From NCBI GenBank assembly GCA_023954045.1, contig JAMLIR010000014.1:59315-123314 (forward strand): a stretch of DNA of 64,000 bases. Reading direction: 5' to 3'. This document shows positions 1-9,694 of the stretch, piece after piece. Position 1 is the stretch's first letter; each line of letters opens with the position of its first letter. Both the position numbers and the translations under genes were made by a program. A model generated the notes under the pieces. It was not told where the DNA came from. It made no database searches and saw only the letters and a list, made by a program, of their open reading frames with translations. This stretch comes from Burkholderiaceae bacterium (lineage in GTDB: Bacteria > Pseudomonadota > Gammaproteobacteria > Burkholderiales > Burkholderiaceae_E).

Positions 1-274
1 GGTCGACCTGCAGGCGCTGTACGAGAAGCGCTTCGCCGGCGAACCGTTCGTCGACGTGATGCCTGCGGGCTCGATGCCCGAAACCCGGTCGGTGCGCGCA
101 TCGAACACGGCGCGCATCGCGGTCCACCGCCCGCCGGGCTCCGACATGCTGATGGTCCTGGTCGTCGAGGACAACCTGGTCAAGGGGGCCTCGGGGCAGG
201 GCGTCCAGGCGATGAACCTCATGTTCGGGCTGCCGGAAGGCACCGGACTCGACCAGGTGCCGGTGCTACCATGA
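1..274 (+). CDS. argC: N-acetyl-gamma-glutamyl-phosphate reductase, 3' end only
   Basis: Last 90 codons of ArgC, the cytosolic NADPH-dependent enzyme that reduces N-acetyl-glutamyl phosphate to the semialdehyde in arginine synthesis. The frame is open from base 2 and stops with TGA at 272-274. The conserved C-terminal block is visible ([18 protein letters not shown] followed by [10 protein letters not shown]). The N-terminal Rossmann part and the catalytic Cys lie upstream of the window. In Burkholderiales argC commonly precedes the coiled-coil protein, bactofilin and erpA genes found here, which supports the call. Confidence 0.93.
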   Translation, partial: VDLQALYEKRFAGEPFVDVMPAGSMPETRSVRASNTARIAVHRPPGSDMLMVLVVEDNLVKGASGQGVQAMNLMFGLPEGTGLDQVPVLP

Positions 275-464
275 AATCTCGCCCGGGCGGGTCCGGCCCG
301 CGCTGAGGCCTCTTGCGGCGAATGCCCGGGCGGGCCGCTGCGCGATCGGCGGGCCCGGTCGGTCCAGGGGGCGCTGGCGGCCACCGCTGCGGCCCGCGGC
401 CTCGCTCCCCTTGCCGGGGGCCATCGTGCCGGCCGGCTGGGTTTGCGCCAGCGTCACGCCCGCA

Positions 465-1205
465 GTGAAGAGGAAATTGCTCCCGCGCCACCGTTCGGTG
501 ACCGCGACCCGGATGACCGTTCGCAGGCACGTGCCGTGGCCGCTGCGGCTGGCCTCGCTCGGGCTCGCGGTTGCCGTCGGGGCGGCGGGGGGAATGTGGC
601 TGTGGCGAAATGCGTTCGACGGCGCCGCCGTCGAGCGCGACCGCCTGGCGACCGAAGTGGCGAAGCTGCGCGACGAACTCGACCGGGAGAGCGCGGCGCG
701 CCGCCGCATCGCCGGGACGATCGTCTCGGCAGACAGCCAGGTGCGCATCGACCAGGTCGCCGCCGAGCGCCGGGAGCAGCAGATCCGGGAGCTCGAGGCA
801 GAGAACGCCGAGCTCAAGTCCGACCTCGCCTACCTCGAAAGCCTGCTGCCTGCCGCCGATGCGCAGGGCCCGGTCACCATTCGTCGGTTCGAGGTCGAGC
901 CCGACGTCGGCGAGCCGAACCGGATGCGTTATCGTGCCCTCCTGATGCAGGCCGGGCGCGCCGAGCGCGTGTTCTCGGGGTCGTTGCAGTTGCGGGTGAC
1001 GACCGTGAGCCAGGGTCGGACCACGACCCTGACCCTGCCCGACGAGGACCCGGCGGAAGCGCGCGAGCGGATGAAACTGTCCTTCAGGCGCCTGTTGCGG
1101 GTCGAAGGCCACTTCGAGGTTCCGCAGGGAGCGGTGCTGAAGTCGGTGCAGATGCGCGTGCTCGAGAAGGGCGCGCTGCGCGCCGAGCAGACGGCCGCGC
1201 TCTGA
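465..1205 (+). CDS. DUF6776-type membrane-anchored coiled-coil protein
   Basis: About 246 residues. A basic N-terminus is followed by one membrane segment (about residues 25-46, LRLASLGLAVAVGAAGGMW). A coiled coil of charged heptads follows (about 55-130, REQQIRELEAENAELKSDLA), then a mixed beta domain of about 110 residues. That layout fits the uncharacterised DUF6776 family, which sits between argC and bactofilin genes in Burkholderiales. I chose the GTG at 465 because it gives the short basic leader seen in relatives; the frame is open to an ATG at 411, and an ATG at 513 is the other candidate. No function is known; a cell-envelope scaffold role beside the bactofilin is inference. Confidence 0.75.
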   Translation: MKRKLLPRHRSVTATRMTVRRHVPWPLRLASLGLAVAVGAAGGMWLWRNAFDGAAVERDRLATEVAKLRDELDRESAARRRIAGTIVSADSQVRIDQVAAERREQQIRELEAENAELKSDLAYLESLLPAADAQGPVTIRRFEVEPDVGEPNRMRYRALLMQAGRAERVFSGSLQLRVTTVSQGRTTTLTLPDEDPAEARERMKLSFRRLLRVEGHFEVPQGAVLKSVQMRVLEKGALRAEQTAAL

Positions 1206-1219
1206 GGCGAGGGGTAGCG

Positions 1220-1615
1220 ATGTTCGGCAGGAAGAAGCTCAATACCGGCACGATCGACTGCCTGATCGGCGCCGGCACCGCGATCCGGGGGGACGTCCAC
1301 TTCCGGGGCGGGCTGCGGATCGACGGCGAGGTGCGCGGCAACGTGATCGCCGAGGACGGTGAACCGAGCATGCTGGTCCTGTCCGAAAACGCCCGGATCG
1401 AGGGCCAGGTGCGCGCCGCCCACCTGGTCGTCAACGGCACGATCGTCGGGCCGGTGCAGGCCGACGAACTGCTCGAGCTGCAGCCGAAGGCGCAGGTGAG
1501 CGGCGAGATCCGCTACCGGGCGATCGAGATGCACCACGGCGCCGTGCTGGACGGCGCGCTGGCGCACCTCGAGCCGGGCCGGCCGAACCTCGAGCTGGCT
1601 GCGAGCAACGAGTAG
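1220..1615 (+). CDS. Bactofilin family cytoskeletal protein
   Basis: 131 residues, the usual size of a small bactofilin. The central beta-helix core has the repeating pattern of short strands and glycine turns (GDVHFRGGLRIDGEVRGNV, then ARIEGQVRAAHLVVNGTIVG, then AQVSGEIRYRAIEMHHGAVL). Bactofilins polymerise without nucleotides into filaments on the inner face of the membrane and act in cell shape, division or polar organisation. It starts 14 bases after the coiled-coil membrane protein gene, so the two are probably cotranscribed and may work together; that partnership is inference. Confidence 0.93.
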   Translation: MFGRKKLNTGTIDCLIGAGTAIRGDVHFRGGLRIDGEVRGNVIAEDGEPSMLVLSENARIEGQVRAAHLVVNGTIVGPVQADELLELQPKAQVSGEIRYRAIEMHHGAVLDGALAHLEPGRPNLELAASNE

Positions 1616-1672
1616 CTCGCGCGAACGGCGCCGGCAAATGCCCCGCTGCTGGCGCGGTTTCTGGCCGCACCC

Positions 1673-1678
1673 TACAAT
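1673..1678 (+). promoter_or_regulatory. Probable -10 element of erpA promoter
   Basis: TACAAT, 24 bases before the erpA ATG, in the 87-base gap after the bactofilin stop. No convincing -35 hexamer lies 17 bases upstream, so this rests on the -10 match and position only. Confidence 0.4.
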
Positions 1679-1702
1679 ACCCGGCCAACGGAGGTGAGAA
1701 GG

Positions 1703-2050
1703 ATGAATGCTGTCACCGAGATGCCTGCACCGCTGCTGTTCACCGACAGCGCGGCCGCGAAGGTCAAGGAACTGATCGACGAAGAGGGCAACCCGGCCCT
1801 GAAGCTGCGCGTGTTCGTCCAGGGTGGCGGCTGTTCCGGCTTCCAGTACGGTTTCACGTTCGACGAGGAAACCAACGAGGACGACACCGTCATGGAGAAG
1901 GGCGGCGTCACGCTGCTGATCGACGCGATGAGCTTCCAGTACCTGGTGGGCGCGGAGATCGACTACAAGGAAGACCTGCAGGGCGCGCAGTTCGTGATCA
2001 AGAACCCGAACGCCACCAGCACCTGCGGCTGCGGTTCCTCGTTCTCCTGA
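1703..2050 (+). CDS. erpA: Iron-sulfur cluster insertion protein ErpA
   Basis: 115-residue A-type Fe-S carrier that delivers clusters to apo-enzymes, for example those of isoprenoid synthesis. The three conserved cysteines are present: one in GGGCSGFQY and two in the C-terminal CGCGSSFS. The ATG at 1703 is preferred over a GTG at 1694 because a good ribosome site (GGAGG at 1690-1694) precedes it at normal spacing. The stop codon abuts the end of the convergent anmK gene with no gap. Confidence 0.95.
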   Translation: MNAVTEMPAPLLFTDSAAAKVKELIDEEGNPALKLRVFVQGGGCSGFQYGFTFDEETNEDDTVMEKGGVTLLIDAMSFQYLVGAEIDYKEDLQGAQFVIKNPNATSTCGCGSSFS

Positions 2051-3175
2051 TCAATCGCGCGGTCGCGGCTCGGCCAGCAGGCCGAGCACCCGTGGCCCGC
2101 GCGCCCCGGTGACCGACTCGAGGTTGCCGGCCTTCCCATCGACGCGTCGGGCGGCCAGCCAGGCAAACGCGGCCGCTTCGACCGCTTGCGGGTCGAGGCC
2201 GAGCGCCTGCGTCGACGCCACTGGCGCCGGCGCCGCGTGCGCGGCCAGCCGCTCCATCAGGAACGCGTTGCGCGTTCCGCCGCCGCAGACGAACACCCGC
2301 TGCGCGCCGAAAGCACGGCAGGCCCGCCCCGCCGCGACCGCGCTCAACTCGACGAGCGTCGCCTGGACGTCGCGCGGGTCGCGGGGCGAGGCGCGTGGCT
2401 GCGCGACCAGCGTCCGGTCGAGCCACGCGGGGTTGAACAGGTCGCGACCCGTGCTCTTGGGCGGCGCGCGTCCGAAGTAGGGCTCGGCCAGCCAGGCGGC
2501 CAGCAGCGCCGTGTCGACCGTCCCGCCGCGCGCCCATTCGCCGTTTCGATCGAAGTTCGCGCCGGTGTGGCGGCGGCACCAGGCGTCCAGCAGCGTGTTG
2601 GCCGGGCCGGTGTCGAAACCGGTGACGGGCGCGGCGCTGCCCAGGGGCGGCAGCAGGCTGACGTTGGCGATTCCGCCGAGATTGACGATCGCGCGGGGTT
2701 CGGCGTCGTGGCGGAACACCTGTGCGTGGAACGCCGGCGCGAGCGGCGCGCCCTGGCCGCCTGCGGCGACGTCCGCCGCGCGCAGGTCGCAGACGACCGG
2801 GATGCCGCAGGTCTCGGCGAGCCGGGCCGGGTTCAGCAGCTGGATCGTGTAGCCCAGCTCGGGGCGGTGCCGTACCGTCTGGCCATGCGCGCCGATCGCG
2901 GCGATCGAGCCCGCGGCGCAGCCGGCGGCGGCGAGCAGGTCGCCGACCACGTCGGCGTAGGCATCGGCAAGCGCATTGGCGGCGAGCGCCGCGCGCGCCA
3001 GTTCGTCGGGTCCCGGAGACTGCAGCGCGTGAAGCTCGTCGCGCAGTGCGCCGGCGACCGGGCGGCTGGCGAAGGCGGCCGTGCGCACACCCGGGCGGTT
3101 CTCCTCGATTTCGACCAGCGCCCCGTCGACCGCGTCGACGCTGGTGCCCGACATCAGTCCGATGAAGCGGCGCAC
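2051..3175 (-). CDS. anmK: Anhydro-N-acetylmuramic acid kinase
   Basis: 374 residues, normal family length. AnmK uses ATP to open and phosphorylate 1,6-anhydro-MurNAc, giving MurNAc-6-phosphate in cytosolic cell-wall recycling. Visible signatures are the N-terminal phosphate-binding loop GLMSGTSVDAVDGALV, the catalytic-region motif NLGGIANVSLLP, FDTGPANTLLDAW, and the late glycine-rich VCGGGTRNAFLMERL. It lies 24 bases downstream of the M23 peptidase gene on the same strand, so the pair forms a small murein-turnover unit. Confidence 0.95.
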   Translation of the reverse strand: MRRFIGLMSGTSVDAVDGALVEIEENRPGVRTAAFASRPVAGALRDELHALQSPGPDELARAALAANALADAYADVVGDLLAAAGCAAGSIAAIGAHGQTVRHRPELGYTIQLLNPARLAETCGIPVVCDLRAADVAAGGQGAPLAPAFHAQVFRHDAEPRAIVNLGGIANVSLLPPLGSAAPVTGFDTGPANTLLDAWCRRHTGANFDRNGEWARGGTVDTALLAAWLAEPYFGRAPPKSTGRDLFNPAWLDRTLVAQPRASPRDPRDVQATLVELSAVAAGRACRAFGAQRVFVCGGGTRNAFLMERLAAHAAPAPVASTQALGLDPQAVEAAAFAWLAARRVDGKAGNLESVTGARGPRVLGLLAEPRPRD

Positions 3176-3199
3176 GGCTGCGGGCGCCCCGGCGGGGGC

Positions 3200-4534
3200 C
3201 TACTCGAAGCGGGCGAGCCGGACGACGCCGTCGAGTTGGGCCAGGCGGGTGCGCAGGCCGGAGGTCTGCGCGGCGAAACGCTCGCGCTCCGACTCGTCCA
3301 GCGGCGCCGCGGCAGGCAGGACGACGGACAGCGGGTCGACCTGGTCGCCGTCGACCTTGAATTCGTAGTGCAGGTGCGGGCCGGTCGACCAGCCGGTCGT
3401 CCCGACGTAGCCGATCACCTCGCCCTGGGCGACTTTCGCGCCCTGGACCACGCCGGACGCGAAGCCGTTCAGGTGCGCGTACAGCGTCGAGATGCCGTTG
3501 CGGTGGCGGATCTCGATGACGTTGCCGTAGCCGCGCTGCTGCCCGGCGAACTCGACGATGCCGTCGCCGGAACTGCGCACCTTGGTGCCGATCGGCGCGG
3601 CGAAGTCGACGCCCTTGTGCTCGCGGGTGTACTTCAGGATCGGATGCATCCGCGCGTTGCTGAAGCCCGAAGAGATCCGGCTGAACTCGACCGGATGCTG
3701 CAGGAAGGCCTTGCGCAGGCTGCGCCCGTCGAACGAGAAGTACTCGCCCTCGCCGCCGCGGTCGAACCAGACAGCCTCGTGGCGGGCCCGGTTCACGCTG
3801 AACTCGAGCGCGAGGATGCGCCCGATCGTCGGCGGGTCGAGGCTGTCGGCCTCGCGCACGACTTCGTAGACGACGCGCAGCGTGTCGCCGCGCCGCAGGT
3901 CGCGGTTGAAGTCGACCTCGCCATCGAGGATGTCGGCGATCTGGCTGGCCACGGGGTCGGGGATGCCGGCGGCGTCGATCGCCGCGAACAGCGAGGTGCG
4001 GATCTCGGCGATCCCCATCGCGACCTGCCGCTCGAGCACGATCGGCTCGTCGCGCGCCACGAAGCCCGATCCCTCGCGGTGGATCGTCACCCGGCCCGAG
4101 GGCTGCGAGGCCTCGACCGATTCGGTGTCGATGCCCGCATAGCGATACTGCAGTGCCTGAACGCGCCCGGCCTCGTCGACCTCGGCGGTGACGGTGCGCC
4201 CGGCCTGCAGCTGCATCAGCTTGCGCGCCCGGATGTCGCCGGCCACGAACTTCTGGAACTCGCTGTCGGTCGCCCCGAGGCGGTCGAGCAGCGACGCGAG
4301 CGTCTCGCCGCGCTGGATTCGTTCCGAGCGCACGTAAGGCTGCAGCGGGCCCGGCGCCGACTCGGTCGACTGGACGGCCGCGGCGATCGCCACGCTCTCG
4401 ACGATGGTCTGGACCGGCGGGAGCTCGACCTCGCGCAGCGGCGCGGTGCCGAACGCGGTGACTGCGGCCAGGGTGAGCGTTGCGGCGACCGCGGTCGCAA
4501 CCTTCGGGAAGCTGGGCAGGGGAAACTGGCTCAT
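3200..4534 (-). CDS. M23 family zinc metallopeptidase (murein hydrolase)
   Basis: 444 residues. An N-terminal membrane or signal segment (about 13-30, VAAT...FGTA) is followed by a LysM/OapA-like region with the motif ERIQRGETLASLLDRLG (about 75-90). The LytM-type peptidase domain occupies about residues 290-415. Zinc ligands are visible: the first His and the Asp in MHPI...HKGVDFAAP (Asp near 310) and the last His of HLHYEF (near 388). Such envelope proteins cut peptide cross-links in peptidoglycan. The gene is followed at once by anmK, which recycles the wall sugar. The exact cellular role (elongation or separation) cannot be read from the sequence. Confidence 0.93.
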   Translation of the reverse strand: MSQFPLPSFPKVATAVAATLTLAAVTAFGTAPLREVELPPVQTIVESVAIAAAVQSTESAPGPLQPYVRSERIQRGETLASLLDRLGATDSEFQKFVAGDIRARKLMQLQAGRTVTAEVDEAGRVQALQYRYAGIDTESVEASQPSGRVTIHREGSGFVARDEPIVLERQVAMGIAEIRTSLFAAIDAAGIPDPVASQIADILDGEVDFNRDLRRGDTLRVVYEVVREADSLDPPTIGRILALEFSVNRARHEAVWFDRGGEGEYFSFDGRSLRKAFLQHPVEFSRISSGFSNARMHPILKYTREHKGVDFAAPIGTKVRSSGDGIVEFAGQQRGYGNVIEIRHRNGISTLYAHLNGFASGVVQGAKVAQGEVIGYVGTTGWSTGPHLHYEFKVDGDQVDPLSVVLPAAAPLDESERERFAAQTSGLRTRLAQLDGVVRLARFE

Positions 4535-4709
4535 CGGGCTTCGCGGGTTCGTCGGGTCTGAGGTTCGACTTCGGCGCCGGGAGTCTGCGCACCCTCGGCT
4601 AGAATCTGGCCCCTCGGCCCGGCGAAATCGGCGGCGCCAGCGGCTCCGCCCGGCCAGTCCGGGAACAGCGGCCGATTCTACCGGATGATTCGAGGAAAGC
4701 TGTCACGAA

Positions 4710-5993
4710 ATGACGATGGACGGCCAAAAGAAACCGACGGACCCGGGACCGGCCCCGGCGACCGGCCCCGCCTGGCCGGTGACCGACCGCACCCGCGAGG
4801 CGCTGGCCGTCAGCCTGCGCGGCTGCGAGGAGCTGCTCGTCGAGTCCGACTGGCTGGCCAAGCTGGCGCGCAGCGAGGCCACCGGCGCCCCGCTGCGGAT
4901 CAAGCTCGGCCTGGACCCGACCGCGCCCGACCTGCACCTGGGGCACACGGTCGTGCTGAACAAGATGCGCCAGTTGCAGGACCGCGGCCACCGGGTGATC
5001 TTCCTGATCGGCGACTTCACCGCGATGATCGGCGATCCCTCTGGCCGCAACACGACGCGCCCGCCGCTGACCCGCGAGCAGATCGAGCAGAACGCGCAAA
5101 CCTACTTCGACCAGGCCAGCCTGGTGCTGGACCGCGCGCGTACCGAGATCCGCTACAACTCGGAATGGTCCGACCCGCTGGGCGCGCGCGGCATGATCCA
5201 GCTGGCCGCGAAATACACGCTGGCGCGGATGATGGAACGCGACGACTTCACCAGGCGCTTCCGGGCGGGCGTGCCGATCTCGGTCCACGAGTTGCTCTAT
5301 CCGCTGATGCAGGGCTACGACTCGGTGGCGCTGAAGTCCGACATCGAGCTCGGCGGCACCGACCAGAAGTTCAACCTGCTGGTCGGGCGCGAGCTGCAGC
5401 GCGAGTACGGCCAGGAGCCGCAGTGCATCCTGACGATGCCGCTGCTCGAGGGACTGGACGGCGTCGAGAAGATGTCGAAGTCGAAGAACAACTACGTCGG
5501 CATCACCGAGGCGCCCGAGTCGATGTTCGGCAAGCTGATGTCGATCTCCGACGAGCTGATGTGGCGCTACTACGAATTGCTGTCGTTCCGTTCGCTCGCG
5601 CAGATCGCGCAGCTGCGCGCCGAGTGCGCGGCAGGCCGCAACCCGCGCGACGCGAAGGTCCTGCTCGCCCAGGAGATCGTCGAGCGCTTCCACTCGCGCG
5701 CGGCGGCCGACGAGGCGCTGGCCGCGTTCGAGGCGCGCTTCCGCCACGGTGCGCTGCCGGAGAACATCCCCGAGGTCGTGCTGCGCGGCGCGCCGATGCC
5801 GATCGCGCAGTTGCTCAAGCAGGCGCAGCTCGCGCCGTCGACGACCGAGGCCAACCGCAACATCGAGCAGGGGGGCGTGCGCGTCGACGGCGAGCGGGTC
5901 GGGGACAAGGGCCTGAAGCTGCCGGCGGGCACCTACGTCGTGCAGGTCGGCAAGCGCAGGTTCGCGCGGGTGACGCTCGAAGCCTCCGCCTGA
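4710..5993 (+). CDS. tyrS: Tyrosine--tRNA ligase
   Basis: 427-residue class I aminoacyl-tRNA synthetase that charges tRNA-Tyr. The HIGH-type motif is [12 protein letters not shown] (near residue 75), the tyrosine-binding region includes [15 protein letters not shown], and the KMSKS loop is EKMSKSKNN (near 250). A C-terminal S4-like RNA-binding region ([20 protein letters not shown]) ends the protein. The ATG at 4710 is followed by a second ATG two codons later; either is possible. The gene is divergent from the M23 peptidase, with a TAGAAT hexamer at 4600-4605 as a possible -10. dtd follows 8 bases after the stop. Confidence 0.96.
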   Translation: MTMDGQKKPTDPGPAPATGPAWPVTDRTREALAVSLRGCEELLVESDWLAKLARSEATGAPLRIKLGLDPTAPDLHLGHTVVLNKMRQLQDRGHRVIFLIGDFTAMIGDPSGRNTTRPPLTREQIEQNAQTYFDQASLVLDRARTEIRYNSEWSDPLGARGMIQLAAKYTLARMMERDDFTRRFRAGVPISVHELLYPLMQGYDSVALKSDIELGGTDQKFNLLVGRELQREYGQEPQCILTMPLLEGLDGVEKMSKSKNNYVGITEAPESMFGKLMSISDELMWRYYELLSFRSLAQIAQLRAECAAGRNPRDAKVLLAQEIVERFHSRAAADEALAAFEARFRHGALPENIPEVVLRGAPMPIAQLLKQAQLAPSTTEANRNIEQGGVRVDGERVGDKGLKLPAGTYVVQVGKRRFARVTLEASA

Positions 5994-6001
5994 GCGGCGC
6001 G

Positions 6002-6448
6002 ATGATCGCGCTGGTGCAGCGGGTCGCCCGCGCCGAGGTGGCGGTGGCGGGCGAGGTCACGGGGCGCATCGGCCCCGGGCTCGTGGTCTTCTACTGCGCC
6101 GAGCGCGGCGACGCCGACGCCGGCTGCGAGCGCCTGCTCGACCGCGTCCTGAAGCTGCGCTGCTTCGCCGACGACGGGGGGCGGATGAACCGCAGCGTCC
6201 AGGACGTCGCCGGCGCGCTGCTGGTCGTCTCGCAGTTCACGCTCGCCGCCGACACCGACGGAGGCCACCGGCCGGGCTTCTCGCGTGCCGCCGCGCCCGA
6301 CGAGGGGCGCAGGCTCTACGAGCGATTCGTCGCTGCCGCGCGCCGCCTTCATCGGCAGGTCGAATGCGGGCAGTTCGGCGCCGACATGCAGGTCGCGCTG
6401 GTCAACGACGGCCCGGTGACGCTGTGGCTGCGGGTGGCGCCGTCCTGA
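6002..6448 (+). CDS. dtd: D-aminoacyl-tRNA deacylase
   Basis: 148 residues. Dtd hydrolyses D-amino acids (and glycine mischarged on tRNA-Ala) from tRNA, a proofreading step that fits its place 8 bases after tyrS. The N-terminus [13 protein letters not shown] is typical. Both active-site motifs are present: SQFTLAADT (near residue 80) and the cross-subunit Gly-cisPro element [10 protein letters not shown] near the C-terminus. It is translated from an ATG at 6002 and is probably in one operon with tyrS. Confidence 0.95.
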   Translation: MIALVQRVARAEVAVAGEVTGRIGPGLVVFYCAERGDADAGCERLLDRVLKLRCFADDGGRMNRSVQDVAGALLVVSQFTLAADTDGGHRPGFSRAAAPDEGRRLYERFVAAARRLHRQVECGQFGADMQVALVNDGPVTLWLRVAPS

Positions 6449-6574
6449 GCGCTGCAAGGCCCGCCGCGGGGCAGGGCATCCCGGCCGCTGCCCCCGGGGG
6501 TGCAAAGGATTGCCGGGCCGCGGTAAGGTTCGGCTGGAGGGCCGCGCCCCGAGGCGGCCATGGAGAGTCATCCG

Positions 6575-7213
6575 ATGAGACTGTTCAGTGAATCCTTCGC
6601 CGACGGACGACCGATCCCGCCCGAGTTCGCGTTCTGCCGCATCGATCCGAAGTCGCACGTGACCCTGTCGTCGAACCGGAACCCGCACCTGGCCTGGTCC
6701 GGCGCGCCGGTCGGCACGCGCTCGTTCGCGATCGTCTGCCACGATCCCGACGTGCCGAGCCGCCCCGACGACGTGAACCAGGAAGGTCGCGAGATCCCCT
6801 CGACGCTCAAGCGCGTCGAGTTCTTCCACTGGGTGCTGGTCGACCTGCCGGCGAGCCTCGACTCGATCGCCGCCGGGGAGTTCTCGGACAAGGTGACGCC
6901 CAAGGGCAAGTCGGGGCCGGCCGCGCGGCACGGCGCGCGACAGGGCGTGAACGACTACACCGGGTGGTTCGCCGACGACCACGACATGGCCGGCGACTAC
7001 TACGGCTACGACGGGCCCTGCCCGCCGTGGAACGACTCGATCGTGCACCGGTACGTCTTCACCGTCTACGCGCTCGACGTCGAGCGCCTGCCGCTGATGG
7101 GCCGCTTCGGCGGTGCCGACGCGCGCAAGGTCATCGCGCACCATCGGCTCGGCGAGGCGTCGATCACCGGCACCTACACGCTGAACCCGAGACTGGCGCC
7201 GGCGCGGGCTTGA
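6575..7213 (+). CDS. YbhB/YbcL family Raf kinase inhibitor-like (PEBP) protein
   Basis: 212 residues. The phosphatidylethanolamine-binding-protein fold is shown by the ligand-site motifs HDPDVPSRPDDVN, FFHWVLVDLP and GPCPPWNDSIVHRYVF. Bacterial members are cytosolic or periplasmic and have no settled biochemical role. I chose the ATG at 6575 rather than the one at 6560 because GGAGAG at 6562-6567 is a well-spaced ribosome site and MRLFSESFADG matches the family start. The stop overlaps the TTG start of the downstream phosphatase (TTGA), implying translational coupling. Confidence 0.9.
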   Translation: MRLFSESFADGRPIPPEFAFCRIDPKSHVTLSSNRNPHLAWSGAPVGTRSFAIVCHDPDVPSRPDDVNQEGREIPSTLKRVEFFHWVLVDLPASLDSIAAGEFSDKVTPKGKSGPAARHGARQGVNDYTGWFADDHDMAGDYYGYDGPCPPWNDSIVHRYVFTVYALDVERLPLMGRFGGADARKVIAHHRLGEASITGTYTLNPRLAPARA

Positions 7214-7887
7214 GCGCGCCGACGGGCGGCAGCCCGCACACCGAACTGGTGCTGATCCGGCACGGCGTCACGGCCTGGAACCGCGAACGACGCTTCCAGG
7301 GCCAGATCGACATCGCGCTCGACGACGAAGGACTGGCGCAGGCGGCGCTCACCGGCAGGCGGCTCGCCGGCTGGGAGATCGACGCGGTCTACGCGAGCGA
7401 CCTGGCGCGCGCACGACAGACTGCCGCGCCGATCGCCGCGGCGCGAGGCGTCGAGACGCGCGTCGATCCGCGGCTGCGCGAGCGCCACTACGGCAGCTTC
7501 GAGGGGCGCACCCACGACGAACTCGAGCGCGTCGAGGCCGATGCCTGGAGGCGCTGGCGCGCGCGCGAGCCCGACTTCGCGCTGCCGGGCGGAGGCGAAT
7601 CGCTGCGCGCGTTCCATGCGCGCGTGGCCGCGGCGCTGCACGACCTGGTCCGCGCGCATCCCGGGCAGACCGTCGTCGCGGTCACGCACGGCGGCGTGCT
7701 CGACATCGCGTACCGGATCGCGACCGGGTTGGCGCTCGAGGCACCGCGCCGGCACGACCTGCTCAACGCCAGCCTGAACCGGATCGCCTGGAACGGGCGC
7801 GCGTTCAGCCTGCTCGCCTGGGCCGACGTCGGGCACCTGCAGGCCGAGGAGGGCGCGCCGCTGGACGACGTCGAGGCGCGCCGCTAG
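7210..7887 (+). CDS. Histidine phosphatase family protein (GpmB/CobC-like)
   Basis: 225 residues of the phosphoglycerate-mutase-like fold. The phosphorylated His is in LIRHGVTAWNRERRFQGQ, the acid/base Glu in LRERHYGSFEGR, and the second His in VVAVTHGGVLD. The substrate cannot be deduced; GpmB-type phosphatases, cobalamin-phosphate phosphatase and broad phosphatases share these motifs. No standard start other than TTG at 7210 leaves the N-terminal strand intact. It overlaps the preceding stop by four bases. Confidence 0.88.
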   Translation: MSAPTGGSPHTELVLIRHGVTAWNRERRFQGQIDIALDDEGLAQAALTGRRLAGWEIDAVYASDLARARQTAAPIAAARGVETRVDPRLRERHYGSFEGRTHDELERVEADAWRRWRAREPDFALPGGGESLRAFHARVAAALHDLVRAHPGQTVVAVTHGGVLDIAYRIATGLALEAPRRHDLLNASLNRIAWNGRAFSLLAWADVGHLQAEEGAPLDDVEARR

Positions 7888-7942
7888 CGCGATCCTTTAG
7901 AATCGCGGATTCCGCGTGACGCCGGCGCTTCAGGTGACCCAA

Positions 7943-9187
<1,245 letters not shown>

Positions 9188-9203
9188 GCGGGGCGAGCGC
9201 GCC

Positions 9204-9668
9204 ATGCGCTGCCCGTTCTGCGACCACGCCGACACCCAGGTCATCGAGACCCGCGAGTCCGACGACGGAGCGAGCACCCGGCGGCGCCGTCGCTGCCTGA
9301 ACTGCGACAAGCGTTTCACGACCTACGAGCGCGTCGAGCTCGCGCTGCCGGCGGTCGTCAAGAGAAACGGCGTGCGCACCGACTTCGACCGCCGCAAGAT
9401 GCGCGCGTCGATGGCGCTGGCGCTGCGCAAGCGGCCCGTCAGCGCCGAGGCGGTCGACGGCGCAATCCACCGGATCGAGGAGAAGCTGCTCAGCCTCGGG
9501 TTGCGCGAGGTGCCGAGCGAGCGCATCGGCGAGTTGGTGATGCGCGAGCTGAAGAAGCTGGACAAGGTGGCCTATGTGCGCTTCGCGTCGGTGTACCGCA
9601 GCTTCGAGGACGTCGACGAGTTCGCCGACGTGATCCTGGAAGTGCAGGCGCGCAAGCGCAGGCGGTAG
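9204..9668 (+). CDS. nrdR: Transcriptional repressor NrdR
   Basis: 154 residues, the standard length. An N-terminal zinc ribbon (CPFC...CLNC in [10 protein letters not shown] and [14 protein letters not shown]) is followed by an ATP-cone domain (about 49-139, [16 protein letters not shown]). NrdR senses (d)ATP and represses ribonucleotide reductase genes. No nrd gene is in the window, so its targets are elsewhere. It is cotranscribed with glyA by position. Confidence 0.97.
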   Translation: MRCPFCDHADTQVIETRESDDGASTRRRRRCLNCDKRFTTYERVELALPAVVKRNGVRTDFDRRKMRASMALALRKRPVSAEAVDGAIHRIEEKLLSLGLREVPSERIGELVMRELKKLDKVAYVRFASVYRSFEDVDEFADVILEVQARKRRR

Positions 9669-9694
9669 GGGCTGCGCGCGCCGTCGCAGCCGCC

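Noticed and set aside
7888-7942. Glycine riboswitch before glyA
   Set aside because: The gap is 55 bases, too short for the aptamer, and holds a simple -10-like hexamer.
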